From Emydura subglobosa (Eukaryota; Chordata; Testudines; Chelidae): DNA of 64,000 nucleotides. Below are positions 48,403 to 59,985 of the stretch, piece after piece. Below the pieces are notes generated by a model. That model was not told the origin of the DNA. It did not search any database and worked only from the letters and a program-made list of their open reading frames with translations. A program made the translations under genes and the position numbers. Position 1 is the first letter of the stretch, and every line of letters starts with the position of its first letter. The stretch covers positions 6,059,702 through 6,123,701 of the forward strand of contig ML679961.1 in NCBI GenBank assembly GCA_007922225.1, read 5' to 3'.

Positions 48403-51008
48403 AATGAAGTTGTAAAGTGAGCGTCTCCTGATCAAGATACCAAACCATTGCTTATTTAAGGTGGCAGACGTCTTGCCTGTTGAAGAGGAACATTCACACA
48501 CAGACCCTGGGTTTTCACCTCTGGTTTTGCACATAGAAAATAGGAATGTAGGAATAGAAATAGATCCTTGGTCTTTTGTATCCACAGCTGTTTGATGAGG
48601 AGGCTGCCACCTCTAGTTCATGTCTTTGTGAGGGAGAAGAAAAGATTCCCACTCAAAAACAAACACATACAACTGATCTGTGGGGGGAAGCATGGTCATG
48701 AAAAGAGCACTGCCTGCTTCCCCTCCACCCCCAAGGTGGGGGTCAGCTGAACCCAAACACACAGCTGATAGCCAACATTACATTCATCCATGAAAGTCCG
48801 TATCATTATCAGATTTTTGCTTTAAGGACCCCACCCAAAACCCATCTCAGTTAATAAGCAGGAGGCCTTTCTGCTAACTTCAGTGGGTTTCAGATCAGGC
48901 CCTAATGAAACAGACACAATTCTTCCTCCACCAAAGAACTTTTGAACAAAATCGGAGGCAGATGATGCCCTCTCAGAAAAGAGCTTGGATGCAGAAAGCA
49001 TCCAGGTCACGGCTGGGCTGCTTGTTGAGGGCTGGGGTTTTGGGGTGGGTTTTTGTAATGTTACCGTGAGGTCTAATCAAAAGCGTTAGTGGGTTTTTCT
49101 GGGATAGCATAGCCTGTGTCTCGCTCTCATACCAGTTGCAACGGTTGTGCCAACTTTAATAAGTACAACTGTGTATCTGTAAAGTCTTCTTTCACTTCTA
49201 GCCTGAAGGTAACACTTTATCTCCTTTCCCTTTGTTGTTAATATTTCATTCCCCCACAGGTTATATCTGTTAAAATGTAATTTTCACTCTCTCCCCAAAT
49301 CAGAGGACAGGTTTGGTGACTTATTGTTTGGTTGTATTCTCCTAGGAAGAGACTTGTATTGAAGCGCTGATGTGCATTCCTGTATTTCACCCCTCTGACA
49401 ACAGCTGTCAATGCCCTGTGTTATAAAGATCCATTGTCCATTAGGGGACACACACCTACACTTCTCAAGCTATTATTTTTAAAAGCACTATGTCTTCAAG
49501 ATGGCTCGGTGTGACATATTTAAAACTACTGTTAGGAAAACAAATCAACTCCTAGAGGATGATAAATTTCAGACCATTGTCAACTGAAATGTTATAAACC
49601 CTTGAAAAAATTGGGACCCAACAGAAACGGCAAGTGTCTGCTGACAGCAATGGTCACTACTAATCCACTGGAGGCGGTAAGAGGCCATTGTCATGGCAAA
49701 GTGTGTTGAAGAACTGCTCTGGATATCTTCACTTGGCTCTCTTCTCCTCCTGCCCTCACCAATATACCTGAAACACAAGAGCCGTGTAAAGACCAAGAAA
49801 ATTAACACACTCACAGCTGGATTGTTAGGAGCTGGATCCATGGGGCTTTTTCCACTGACCTCTAAGGACTTTGGATCAAGCCCAGAAGGTATTGCCTCGT
49901 ACTGGGGACGAGGAGGAGCCATACCACATAGCAGGAGCTCCGGCAGGCCTTGTGCACCAAGGATTTCCCTCGGGTGTGGAATGAATGTGTCCCTGAGAGG
50001 CAGCACTGATCACTCACCGCCGTAGCTGGCTAGCCGCGCTGACTGTAGAAGAGTAGTAGCGATCACCCCCTCCTCCCATTCTCTGGTAGGCCGAGAGCAA
50101 CTATTTTGCCTCGTTACCAGTATTCAGGAGGCAGAAGTAATTGTAACATCCTGGGATTCTACCGCTGTAATGATGTTTACATGTGTTTGGGAACATTCTG
50201 CTTGTAACGTCTCGCCGGGTCCGTTTGCATTTTGCCTGTAATATCTCACAGTTCAGTCTGCTGTTTAGAAAGATTTTGAGACCTGTTGTTACACAAGCAA
50301 CTGTCTGGCCCATATCTAAGAGCATTTCCTGTGAATGTGCTTGGTTATTCTAGGTCAATGGAATAATCCATGTTGATGGCTAATTTCACCTTAGCATTTC
50401 TAGAATTGTATAACTTTCACTCCCCTCTTTTTCTGAAAGTCTATATTATTTAGCTGGAATGGCGTTTTAATTGGAAGTTGTCATTTTTGTTCTGAGTTTG
50501 TTTTTCTTTGATGTAGAAGTTAGTTAGCATGACTGAGGAATGAATGGTGTGTGTGTGATAATGAAGTAAAAAGGCGGCAACTCTACATCTCCCTGATAAC
50601 AAAAGGGAGTGAAGCAAGACTTTGTTGTAACAACTTTTAGGATCCAGAGGCCAAAGAATGAGGATCAAGATAAACCCAAGCCCAGAGGAGTCCACCCCAA
50701 GGACAGGAACAAGACAAAGTATGAAAGATAACATGGAAACGGTCACGCTTGCACCAACAGACGGGTGATTGACGAGCACACCAGGATGTGAAAACAGCAT
50801 GACACAGCAAGACCCATGGATCTGTATGGGGGTGGATCTCTGTAAAAATGGGGTGAAGACATGGAGACATTGGGTTCGTTCTGCAAACATCTAGGAGCAG
50901 CAGATTTGTGACCGACAGAGCCCGGCTCTGTCCTCGTCTTCAGCCCACCTGGCCAACGGGCTGGCTTGAGCAACTCATCGGATGGTAATTATACTCCGCC
51001 TGCAGGAC
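48403..51008. other. Mostly unique AT-rich sequence
   Basis: No repeat was recognised except a 'ctaacttcagtgggtttcag' small-repeat fragment at about 48,875. Open frames at 49.6-50.0 and 50.5-50.9 kb overlap on both strands. Confidence 0.35.
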
Positions 51009-51050
51009 ATGTGTGTGTGTGTGTGTTTCTGTACATGCGCGCGCGAGCAA
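51009..51050. repeat. (TG)n and (CG)n alternating purine-pyrimidine tract
   Basis: TG units are followed by 'catgcgcgcgcgag'. Alternating purine-pyrimidine runs of this kind can adopt left-handed DNA, which is known chemistry and not shown here. Confidence 0.85.
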
Positions 51051-54000
51051 TTGCTTTTTTTAAACTTCTGTATTCCCAGTAAACATGGCGCATTGCCTTG
51101 TCCCCCTGAATAAGATCCTGCTGGGTTCTCTTTCTTTTGTAAGTGTAACACCCTGCCCCACTGGAGTGAATACACAACTCGCCTTGTGTGGTCTTGGCAG
51201 TCAGGTGCAAAGGTGCGCTCAGCCCCTGCACTAGAAAACAAGGCTCTCTGCACCCTCCCCTCCTTGAACATCCATGCCAGAGCAGGGGGAACCTGGTCCA
51301 ATGTGTGCCTTAGGGTTTGCTGGCACTAAGTCTCCCCTGAGAAACTCTCATTTTCTCTTTGCAAGCAGAGGTTTGTGGCCTTCGTATTCTGCAGAGTCTT
51401 CACACAACAGTTCCATAAGGGTCTGCATCCACCAAATGAGCATCCTTAATCCCCACTTCCCTGCATCAGAGATTGACCGTCTGTTGTTGTTTGCTAGGGA
51501 TCTTACACAGAGCTAGAATAGCACCCGGCCCACCGACCAGATGTTGACACATTATGAATCACCTACAAACAGTGTTAGGTCAGATGGAATGATGCAAATA
51601 GCTTGATTCCATTCCTGGACAGCCTCCAACTTCCTGACTGTGCTGCTTATGGCCATCCTGCCCTTTTGGCACTGGGCTTTTAAAAGTAAAAATATAAGGA
51701 AATTTAGGGTATGAAGCAAAAACAAGAGACTGGAGATATCTGATCTGCCAAATCACTCCATTGAATGGCCAAACTCCACCTCCACCCCAAAACTAATGTG
51801 TCTATCACATCATCGTGTAAATCCATGTTAAACCCTGCAATCTTATCAGGCAGGTGAATACTGAGACGCATTTCCCAATTCCATCCCCTTTGGGATAAGA
51901 AATAACTAAGTCACCTTTCCCTGCACAAGAAGAGATCTTAATGAGAATCCCTTTGGTTAATTCTGTTTCCCCAGTTTTAAAGATAAAAGAATAGACGTGA
52001 GCCTGAATGAAGCCCCCAGATACAAACTTTCTAGAGCTCTGGAGGTGATAGGAAGGTGCGTGATGGACTCCAAACCCAGATCTGTTTTTGAAATGGGCTG
52101 AACCAAAACTCCAGACCCAAACTTGTTAGGGGAGAATGGTATTTGTAATCAGAAACCTGATTCAAATTTGATGGGTGGGCCCCCTTGGATGATGGCAACA
52201 GCGTTCAAGGAAGCACCTGATTTTAAAAACCACAGTAGTCAACCCGCAGTCCCAGGGCTAGAATATTTCTGGGGCTCAAATGACCATAGGAGACAAAGAG
52301 ACGCGCTTCTGTTTCAAATATACTTGACTTCAACATTTAGCTTATCCCGAATGCCGGTTTGGACATCACCACCTGTCAACACTGCCATGATTAGTTCTCT
52401 TTGTCCCAGGATGGAAACTGGACGTCTGGAAAGTGTCACCAATGCAGAGATTATCATTCTGTTTGAACAAGTCTCCTGGACCGCTCTAGATGAGATGCTA
52501 GGTATTAACGACACAGCAGAGCTCTCCTTTTCGTGCCTACAGGACCGGAGCACCCTTCTCAAGTTTTCTGTGCTCCATAGAAAGAAGGAGAAGATCTACT
52601 GTGCCCCTTTTCCTTCAAGACCCATGTGGCAATAGAACTGAGGGCGTTAAATCAGAGCGCGCCTTCTGATCTGATGTTAATCAAAAAGCTGTCAGCTCCA
52701 GGGCCATACAAAACAGCTATCTTGCTATGGAGACAGCGAAGCGGGCAACTTTTAAGATGTATAAATTATCACCACATGCCCCGCTGTAGTCCTTAAAAAA
52801 ATAATCAATCTTTATAGCTGGAAAAAGACAGTGCCTTATTTAATTTATTACAAAAGCAATGACAAGAGGAGAATAGCATTGCAGATTACACTTTCCAAGT
52901 TCAATGTTCCCTCATAATGTAATAAAATGAGTTCTAGAGAAGAGTGAATTAATGCTCGATGCAGACCTCATCTCACTAATCCTGGAGAGCAATACGAAAT
53001 GGGAGTTGCATTAGCCAACTCGGTTTTCAAGGTCAGAGAGAACTGAAGTGGTCAGTCTCTTCTGCCTGTAATTTAGTATTAACTGAGCAGCCGGCTCTGA
53101 CCCGCCTCATTCATTCTAATAAAGGGAATTACTCCTGGGCCTTTGACAGATGGTTAACTCTTGCGGGAATGCAGAAAAACCTTAGAATTAGGGACTGTGA
53201 GTATCCTACCAGCTCCCACACCAAAGCATTTAGTCATTCCTTTGTATTTAGTATTTTTCCCTTAAGCAGAATTATACAAGTTCAGTCGAGCAGCTGCTCA
53301 TCCTGGCATGTCCACCTGCTGACAGATGCCTGATTGAGTGATTTTTGGACCAGCACTAAGGTTTCTCCATCCATTCCACTCTACGTGCCCAAAGACTTCA
53401 AGGTTTCCCTTTTCTTGTCTTTGGGAAGTTCAGAAATTAGGAGTGGTCTAAGGTTTTGATTCTATTCCATTCGCCCTAGAAAAAGCTGAGCATTGAAGCA
53501 GGTTTTAGATCTTAGAGCAGTAAAAAGGTACTGAAAAAAATCCCGTGAAAGGATCTGCCTGCCTGAATTATGCTGGACAGGATTATCATGGGAAATTGTA
53601 TGGGCATTTTTTAACTGCCGGCCTAGGCACGGCTGATTACTTGTCTCCAGGAATGCCTGAGATTAAGACCGAATGAGGGGGAAATATGGGCATGCTGGGC
53701 TGGAAGATTTAAACTGGGTAAAAGGAGCTCCCTGTGGAGACAAAGAAGCATGAAGACTGCCTAACGATAGGTTACAGGCTGGGGAAATATTGCTGGTTCA
53801 ACCTCTATAGAGCTGAGTGTGCCTTATTATTGGCTCAAGAAAGACCATGGCCCCAGCGCAGGTCACGCAGCACTTCACTAACACAAGGCCATGCCAACTG
53901 AGCCCCGCAAGTGCAATGGGGGAGAAGCACAGAGAATGGCTGACTGAGCTGGGTTTCCCTGGATACTCATGAGGCCTATAAACTTTGGATACTGTAGGAA

Positions 54001-54372
54001 AATATCTTCCTGGCAGCAGTTAACCATCTGCATAGTATTAGCGTAAACAACCCCGGCAGTAGGTTTAGATAAATGCCTCGTTATCTGCATAAGACCCACC
54101 AATAAGCTTTGACACAGGGTGTGTCTACATAATGCAATGGAAATATCCTCCAGCAACCTGCCCCTGGCTTGATCCTCTAAGGAAGGCCCCTGGCTTGGAC
54201 CCTGAATTCGGTGACTTTCCAGACATGTTACAAAAGACATCCGTTTGAGAAGGGTTTTAGAGAGAGCGGAGGGTCTGCGTCCCAGTTGATGAGGGGGGTA
54301 GGTGGCTGGCCGGCCAAGTTCCTATCAAACTGATTAAACTAATATTGCTGAGATTTGATTTAATGGCATGAC
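51051..54372. other. Mostly unique sequence, candidate non-coding conserved DNA
   Basis: No repeat was recognised across most of this interval. 52,123-52,635 is the longest plus frame (170 codons), overlapped on the minus strand by an 82-codon frame at 52,314-52,562. Neither has a known domain. 52,780-53,250 is AT-rich with homeobox-site-like 'taatt'/'aataat' words and is a candidate regulatory stretch. Confidence 0.35.
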
Positions 54373-54922
54373 AGGGCTGCACTCACCACACCAACACCTT
54401 CTGCTGGTTCTCTTGGGGATTAGCTCTGCAGGTCAGTACATCCTCTCCTGATGGTGCCTTGCCCACTGTCGCTTCTGCTCCTGGACCCACATCACTCCAA
54501 GGACCATGGCGTCCTCTTCATGACACAGCCCTCTGGTCTTGTTACAATCTGCACTCTCCCTCCTGAGGGACCCGCAGTCAACCTGTCCAGCCATTCCCCC
54601 AGTGGCCCCAGCACCTTCTTCACCCTTACCTCAGGTCCTCAGCCTGCCAGTTCTAATAGCCAGCCAGGGCCCCTCCTCTTGCTCTCCTGTTCCAGCTCGG
54701 TTCTGCTCTGAGTATTATTCTCCCTCTGCCTGCCAGGCACCCAGTCCTCAAACTCCAGAGAATAACTGACCCTGCACTGCGCTGCAGCTCTTCTTATATG
54801 GGCCTGTCGGGCCCTGATTGGTTGCTCTTTGCAGCCCCTCTTTAATTGGCTGCCTCCTGCGCAGCTTCCCTAGGGCTCTATTAACCCCGTACAGGCCAGT
54901 GTGGGGCCAACGTCCCATTGCA
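54373..54922 (-). mobile_element. LTR family A, copy 2 (promoter-bearing)
   Basis: It is collinear and on the same strand as 24,130-24,630. On the minus strand it has two CCAAT boxes (54,845-54,849 and 54,817-54,821) followed by TATA-like CCATATAAG (about 54,793-54,801). The block 'gggctctattaaccccgtac' and the edge 'gtgtggggccaacgtccca' correspond to those of copy 1. No coding sequence is attached. Confidence 0.6.
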
Positions 54923-55267
54923 AATTGTATATATAAACAGGATCTGAATGAGTTCTTCCCTGACATCTACTTATGCACTGGGAGAAAAGACCTCAGGAGT
55001 GGACCATATTTGCATAGACACACCTACTCTGCCTAGGTGTTCAGCAGACAGAACTGCTTTGCCAAAGCGATCAGTTTGGGGTTACAATTCACTTCACAGC
55101 GCAGAGGTAATGGAAGGGTCTCTTTATTGTATGCAGAAAGGGCAGTGTTGGAGGCCCAGTATAATTTGAGTTTCTTGACCACTGTCCTACAGGGCTAGCA
55201 TAGCTTCAGTTGCTTGCTTGGCTGTTCTGACCCCTCTAGCATGACATCTTCCAGTTGGCAGAGACTA
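54923..55267. other. Spacer between two LTRs
   Basis: It contains no recognised repeat. It ends at the start of homology with the inverted LTR at 61.19 kb. Confidence 0.3.
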
Positions 55268-55890
55268 AGTAACCTTGCAGATGTCTGCACACCACAGCAC
55301 AGAACAAGACAAAACACAGATACTCTATTGCTTGCAGCTGCACATAGATAACAGTGATGGGAACAACAAGTTATCCTTGAACGTCTGGGGTACACTGTTT
55401 TATTGCCAAGGGGCATACCTTTACTCTGCCCCTCCTATCACCAGATGTTGTTTTGACCACCCCAATTATTATGGTGGGAATGGAATGTAGTTAAGGGTGG
55501 AAACGCAAGGTAGGTAATTAGCATATATGATAATGAGAAAGAGATAATTAGGTGAAGGTGTTTATGGAAGGGTATAAGAAATCACCACTTAGACAAAGTG
55601 GGGTACTCCATCAACACCTGACTCCGTGGGAGGTGCTGCCGGTTGGACCAGAGGATCCACTGATTCTCTCGTGGGGCCCTTGAAGAAAGCCGTTCCTGTA
55701 TACAGCTTCTGAGTGACTGCTTAGCTCTCCGGGCTTAGTGAGTATGAGATATTGTGGTTAATTTTAGGCTTTGTATCTAACTAGTATATTTATAGAAAAC
55801 CTTGCACATTAAACCTGATTGATCTGCAAATCAGGCGTACCGTGTCTCACTGGTACCCACACAGATCACAAAGTGTCCAGAATCAACAGG
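55268..55890 (+). mobile_element. LTR family B, copy 1 (plus)
   Basis: It matches the reverse complement of 60,561-61,188 from 'gtaaccttgcag' to 'atcaacag'. A TATA box GGTATAAGAA lies at 55,571 and an ATTAAA signal at 55,808-55,813. The TATA-to-ATTAAA spacing is the same (about 237 bp) in the other copy. Shared blocks include 'attgcttgcagctgcacata', 'cttctgagtgactgcttagc' and 'ttgcacattaaacct'. It behaves as a retroviral-type LTR. Confidence 0.78.
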
Positions 55891-56860
55891 CAGCAGAACT
55901 GCCCGGATTGAGGGGTCACCCTAAACTGAACCTTACTTGCTAAGCTGTTGATAGAGTTGCCAAAGCCCAGTGGAGGGGTGAGGGATTCTTTTGAGAGGTT
56001 CCTAAAGAATCATAGAGCTGGAAGGGACCTCAGGAGGTATCTAGTCCAACCCCCTGCTCAAAGCAGGACTAACCGCAGCTAAATCATCCCAGCCAGGGCT
56101 TTGTCAAGCTGCAGCTTAAACATTTGAGCCTCTTCAGTGTTTAAGGGAGAGCTGATTGGATTCACTTGAGATGCCTTATTTCTCTTTGGTGATTATTTGA
56201 GTGGTAGTCACTGAGAAGTAGGTCTAAGGGCTAAGCTTTAAACGGCGTGCAGGGACGCTGTAGCAGCCAAAGATAATGAAGACGTGGCAGCACCCCAGTC
56301 CCCTGCCATCTACTCACACCACTAAAATCTGGGCTAAGTGGGAGAGCCTTGGAAGATGGCTGACATAGCACCAAGCTGCAGCAGTGGTAACAGTGGCAGC
56401 AGACAGCCAGGTGCAGAAGCAGGGCAGGAGTCGCTTGACTGCTTTCCCCTCCACCCTTTGCCTGGGGCAGAGGTGAGCCCACGTAAACACACCTTTGAAC
56501 GCTGGTTTTTGCTGACGAAGGACAACCAACTGTGACTGAGATGCAGCAGGGGGAAAGAGGAACGCCACGTTGGAGATACTTTTCTTCATTGGACTGTCAC
56601 CCTGGAAGGTGGGAAACTGAGGCAAAGGACACTGCCTTGTGTACTGTGGGGTGGCTGGTCAGACGCTTTCAGACTGTGACTGCGGCGTTCTCCCAAATCA
56701 AGGCTGGGTTCCCTTTCACTAAAAGGGAATTTTTATTATACACTGGCTCAGTGCTAGTGCGTGGGGAAGCATCTCCTCTTAGAGGTGCCCACGGCTCTGT
56801 TTAGTTTTCCTAGATTACTGGGTGGGGGTTCCAGCTGGCTCTCTTTTCTATTGTTTAGAG
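55891..56860 (+). mobile_element. Probable internal sequence of the family B element
   Basis: It follows the LTR directly. A CR1 end fragment interrupts it at 56,006-56,122. The 90-codon frame 56,532-56,804 (MTEMQQGERGTPRW at its start) is the most protein-like part, but I cannot assign it to a retroviral gene. I recall this block as a recurrent turtle repeat; a search should settle it. Confidence 0.35.
56006..56122 (-). mobile_element. CR1 3'-terminal fragment
   Basis: 'aatcatagagctggaaggga' through 'ttgtcaagctgcagcttaaa' is the reverse complement of the last part of the 2.2 kb-type CR1. Confidence 0.92.
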
Positions 56861-57115
56861 CAGAGGCTCTCCAATGTTTTTGCTGGGCCCCCTGTGAACA
56901 TATTTCAGGCTGGGATGACCCCCACCCCAGACCCCCCACCCTTACTTCTGTGCTGTCAGCGCTGCCTTCAGAGCTGGGCGCCCGGCCAGCAGCCACCGCT
57001 CTCCAGCCGCCCCGCTCTGAATGGAGCGCAGAATAAGGGTGGCAACACTGCAAACTCCCCTACAATTGCCTTGCGACCTCCCTTTGGGTCGGGACCCCCA
57101 GTCTGAGAAACACGG
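56861..57115. mobile_element. hAT-type non-autonomous transposon (255 bp)
   Basis: The termini CAGAGGCTCTC and its diverged inverted partner '...CTGAGAAACACGGG' belong to the 'cag.ggttctcaaac' class of hAT elements. The 8-bp flanks are GTTTAGAG (56,853-56,860) and GTTTAGCG (57,116-57,123), 7 of 8 identical, as expected for a hAT target duplication. There is no transposase, so it is non-autonomous. The interior is GC-rich and ends with 'gggtcgggacccccagtctg'. Confidence 0.82.
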
Positions 57116-57351
57116 GTTTAGCGGCACCCCTGCATAGTGAACCTGGCCCTTGCGACTGCTAACTCCAACTGACAGAAGGGGTGCATATATACTGTATAAT
57201 CATGTCAGGGCTCCTGGAGCCTTGCATAGGCCTCTTGGTTATTTTAAATGCAAATACAAATAATTTGACCTGTAACAGTTTTGTGTGATTCAGATCAGTG
57301 CCCCACAGTCTGCATGCTTTTCTGAAATATACCGCTTCAGTCTATACAGCC
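57116..57351. other. Spacer between two hAT elements
   Basis: No gene or repeat was recognised. Confidence 0.35.
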
Positions 57352-57456
57352 CAGGGTAACCAGATGTCCCAATTTTCTGCGTTTTTGTCTTATATAGGCG
57401 CCTATTACCTCCTACCCCCGGTCCCGATCTGTCACACTTGTGATCTGGTCACCCTA
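57352..57456. mobile_element. hAT-type MITE (105 bp) with perfect 8-bp target duplication
   Basis: It starts CAGGGTAACCAGAT and ends ATCTGGTCACCCTA, near-perfect inverted termini. The flanks are ATACAGCC on both sides (57,344-57,351 and 57,457-57,464), identical over 8 bp. The interior contains 'cttatataggcgcctattac'. It has no coding capacity, so it was mobilised by a transposase elsewhere. Confidence 0.92.
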
Positions 57457-57789
57457 ATACAGCCGTGTTGCTAATCCTGTAAAAATCAGGCTAGTACAGA
57501 AGCCAGCCTCGTCCCAGAAGTACTAGACCGTGGGAGCTGCGATCAGCAAGTCCGAAAAAGATCTGGCCACTGCAGCGCTGAGCTCTTTTTGAAATCCAGC
57601 CTCAGGATGTGGGTGCTGAGGACTTGTGAAAATTTAAAGTAGACTGGACAGAATTTCTCACAGAGTCCTAAGTTTAGAACTGGGTGGGAAATAGCTTTCC
57701 TATCCTGTAAAAAAGTTCAAAATTTCTAGGATTTTCCACATCAGGACAAAACCAAGACCTCCTGAAAATTTTCAACAACAAAAAAGAGA
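57457..57789. other. Unassigned sequence
   Basis: No gene was recognised. Short words such as 'gaaatagctttcc' resemble the AT-rich repeat found next to the foldback element. Confidence 0.3.
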
Positions 57790-57910
57790 AACCTATAGCC
57801 CAGTGGTTAGCGCACTTGTCTGGGATGCTCCAAATCAGGGACTTGAATGTTACTCTTCCACAGTCCCAGAAGATTTCCCTGACCCCCTGGTCTATAAGCT
57901 ATTGGGGGAA
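57790..57910. mobile_element. Foldback tRNA-like SINE
   Basis: The left arm 'atagcccagtggttagcgca' (57,794 on) looks like a tRNA head with an A-box-like TAGCCCAGTGG. The right arm 57,867-57,898 ('tcccagaagatttccctgac' followed by 'cccctggtctat') is its inverted partner over about 31 bp with several mismatches. The internal B box is degenerate. I recall this two-headed arrangement in turtle repeats. Confidence 0.6.
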
Positions 57911-59864
57911 GGGAGTCTCCCCACCAAAGATTCCATTCTGGGTCTGAGAAACCTTCCCTGATGAAAATATAGACGAAACTGACCTTTTCTGGCAAAACGT
58001 TACGGTTTCTACCCATCAACCTTTTCTGACAAATTTTCAAAACCTTCCCAATCAGCTCTACTTAAATACTCAGTGTCCCAGCCCCAGGACCTGATGGTGG
58101 CACCAGAAGTTCCTCTAGATTTAGTGTACTGTATGCAACATGAAAACAGTTTGCACCTTCAAGTAACAGCTGACTTCAAGGCCAAAGAGCCAGACGAAAG
58201 GGGTGCCAATAAATCAGTATCTTCTGTTCTGAATACATATTAGTGTCAGTCCCACTCTCCCCATCACCTTCTAAAGAGATAAGCAAAGTTCCAGGTCGCA
58301 TCTGGGGATTTGGCAAATGACAGTGAGTTCAACCAAAGAGCTATCCAAACATTTGTGTGATCTGCTCTATTAGGAAAGCACTGAGAACAACCAGGAGACC
58401 ATCCATCATTGAGCGCACCTTCGCATACATGCCTGCATGCACCCCAGAGCCAATCAGAGCACCAGAAGTCAGCTAGTTATTTGCAGACTTGCTGTGTTTG
58501 TAGGAATTTGGAATGGACAGATGAGCTAAGAAAATCAGAATCTCTCTTTATCTATCAAAGAACCAAGCCCACCTACCATTTACGCTAGGTGAAATTCACC
58601 CATCTACGGACATCCAGAAAAGGCCACAGCCCCACTTAAATCCCAGAGAAATTGGTCGCAGTCTACATCTACAACTGGATTCACTTGTGCACACCCGTGC
58701 ATCAGCACAGATCCGATTGGAGTCTTGTCATGTCAACGCTATGTGGCTTCATAACATTTGTAGAGTTAGTTTGTATTGAAAAAGCTTTAAAGTTACTGAC
58801 CTGAAAACCTCAGTGTTTAAAAGAGCAAACAAAGGAATCGGGAAACTGGAAAACTAAGAGGTAGGCATTGCTCTGACAGCTTGTACACCAGGCTCACCAC
58901 ATCCTGGCAGAGTCTTAGCCAGAGAGCACTGCTGCTGGGCAGGTGAAGGGAAAGTATGTTAGTCGCCTCACTAAGCTGGACATATGTTTTAGAACGTTTT
59001 AGTCGGAATAATTATTAGAAGCAGGGTGAGTCTCATAAATGCATCTGGTTTCATGGCAAGGGTTGCTAACGTTGCTTTTGATGAATTAAAAGTGTTCCAC
59101 AACTTAGAAATTCATTCTCTCGCTCAAGTTCTGATTAATAGTCCATGTGTATAAAGTGGTTGCCCTGGGGAAAAAATCCCTCCCCTCCAGGAACATGAAT
59201 ACTGCATTTCCCTCTGCCAGCTAACAAGAGAGGAGAAAAGTCAATGGAACCATTTCTAATAAGTGGGAAGCAGATCGGGGAGTATGTTCCACGTGCATTG
59301 CACGGCTGTTTAACTGACAGCAGCTGCACTTCGCCACTGTAACATCTGGCTAAGATGTCCCCAAAGGGGCCAGGCTCATGTCATTTATCAGGATGGCTCC
59401 CTGCCTGCAAGGGGGCAGAAAAGACACGGCAACAGCTTCATCCCAGGAAGACTCAAGGCTGGATCGGGTATTACAGACACTGGCTGTGCTGGGGACAAGG
59501 CAGCGGTGAACGACTCCAGTAGGAGCACCAGGAGCTGTGCTGAACTTTTGGATAAAGACAAATTATCGGTCTCCAGCATTGCTGAGCTGGCAGCGTTCCG
59601 CAGCATTCAAAAACCCAGAAAGATAAACAGCCAGCAGAGCCCTGCCTCGGTTAGTGAGCACAGAACACACTGTGCACAGAGCTCGTAACGTCTACTCATC
59701 TAGAAACTGCAATCCAACCGAAACACAGAGCCCGCTCGAGGAGTTAGATCAGGGAACCGGGCGCCAAGCGTCCATTCCCCACTGTGGCCGTGATCTTGGG
59801 CGAGAAGAGAAACTTCTTTATTCCTTGGTATACAAAAGTGTGGGCTGGTTATAGCGTCCCCAGA
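57911..59864. other. Mostly unique sequence
   Basis: 57,940-58,050 has repeats of 'ctgac'/'ttttctg' words adjoining the foldback element. 58,700-59,130 is AT-rich, repeat-free and a weak regulatory candidate. No gene was recognised. Confidence 0.35.
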
Positions 59865-59985
59865 GCCCGATTCTCCTCTCACTCTCACCAGCGTAAAAGC
59901 AGTGCAACTCCTCCAACTTCAGTGGGCTTGCTCCTGATTTACACCAGGGGGAGCGCAGAGTAGGGCCTCAAACTGTGAATTAATA
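59865..59985. repeat. Small 'ttcagtgggc' repeat fragment
   Basis: 'ccgattctcctctcac' ... 'caacttcagtgggcttg' ... 'ctcctgatttacaccag' is the same small-repeat type seen at 4.5, 12.1, 13.2, 31.2, 37.4, 41.8 and 48.9 kb. Confidence 0.5.

Noticed and set aside
57790..57865. tRNA gene
   Set aside because: The A box is tRNA-like but the B box and cloverleaf stems are degenerate, and an inverted second head follows. It is a SINE-like repeat.
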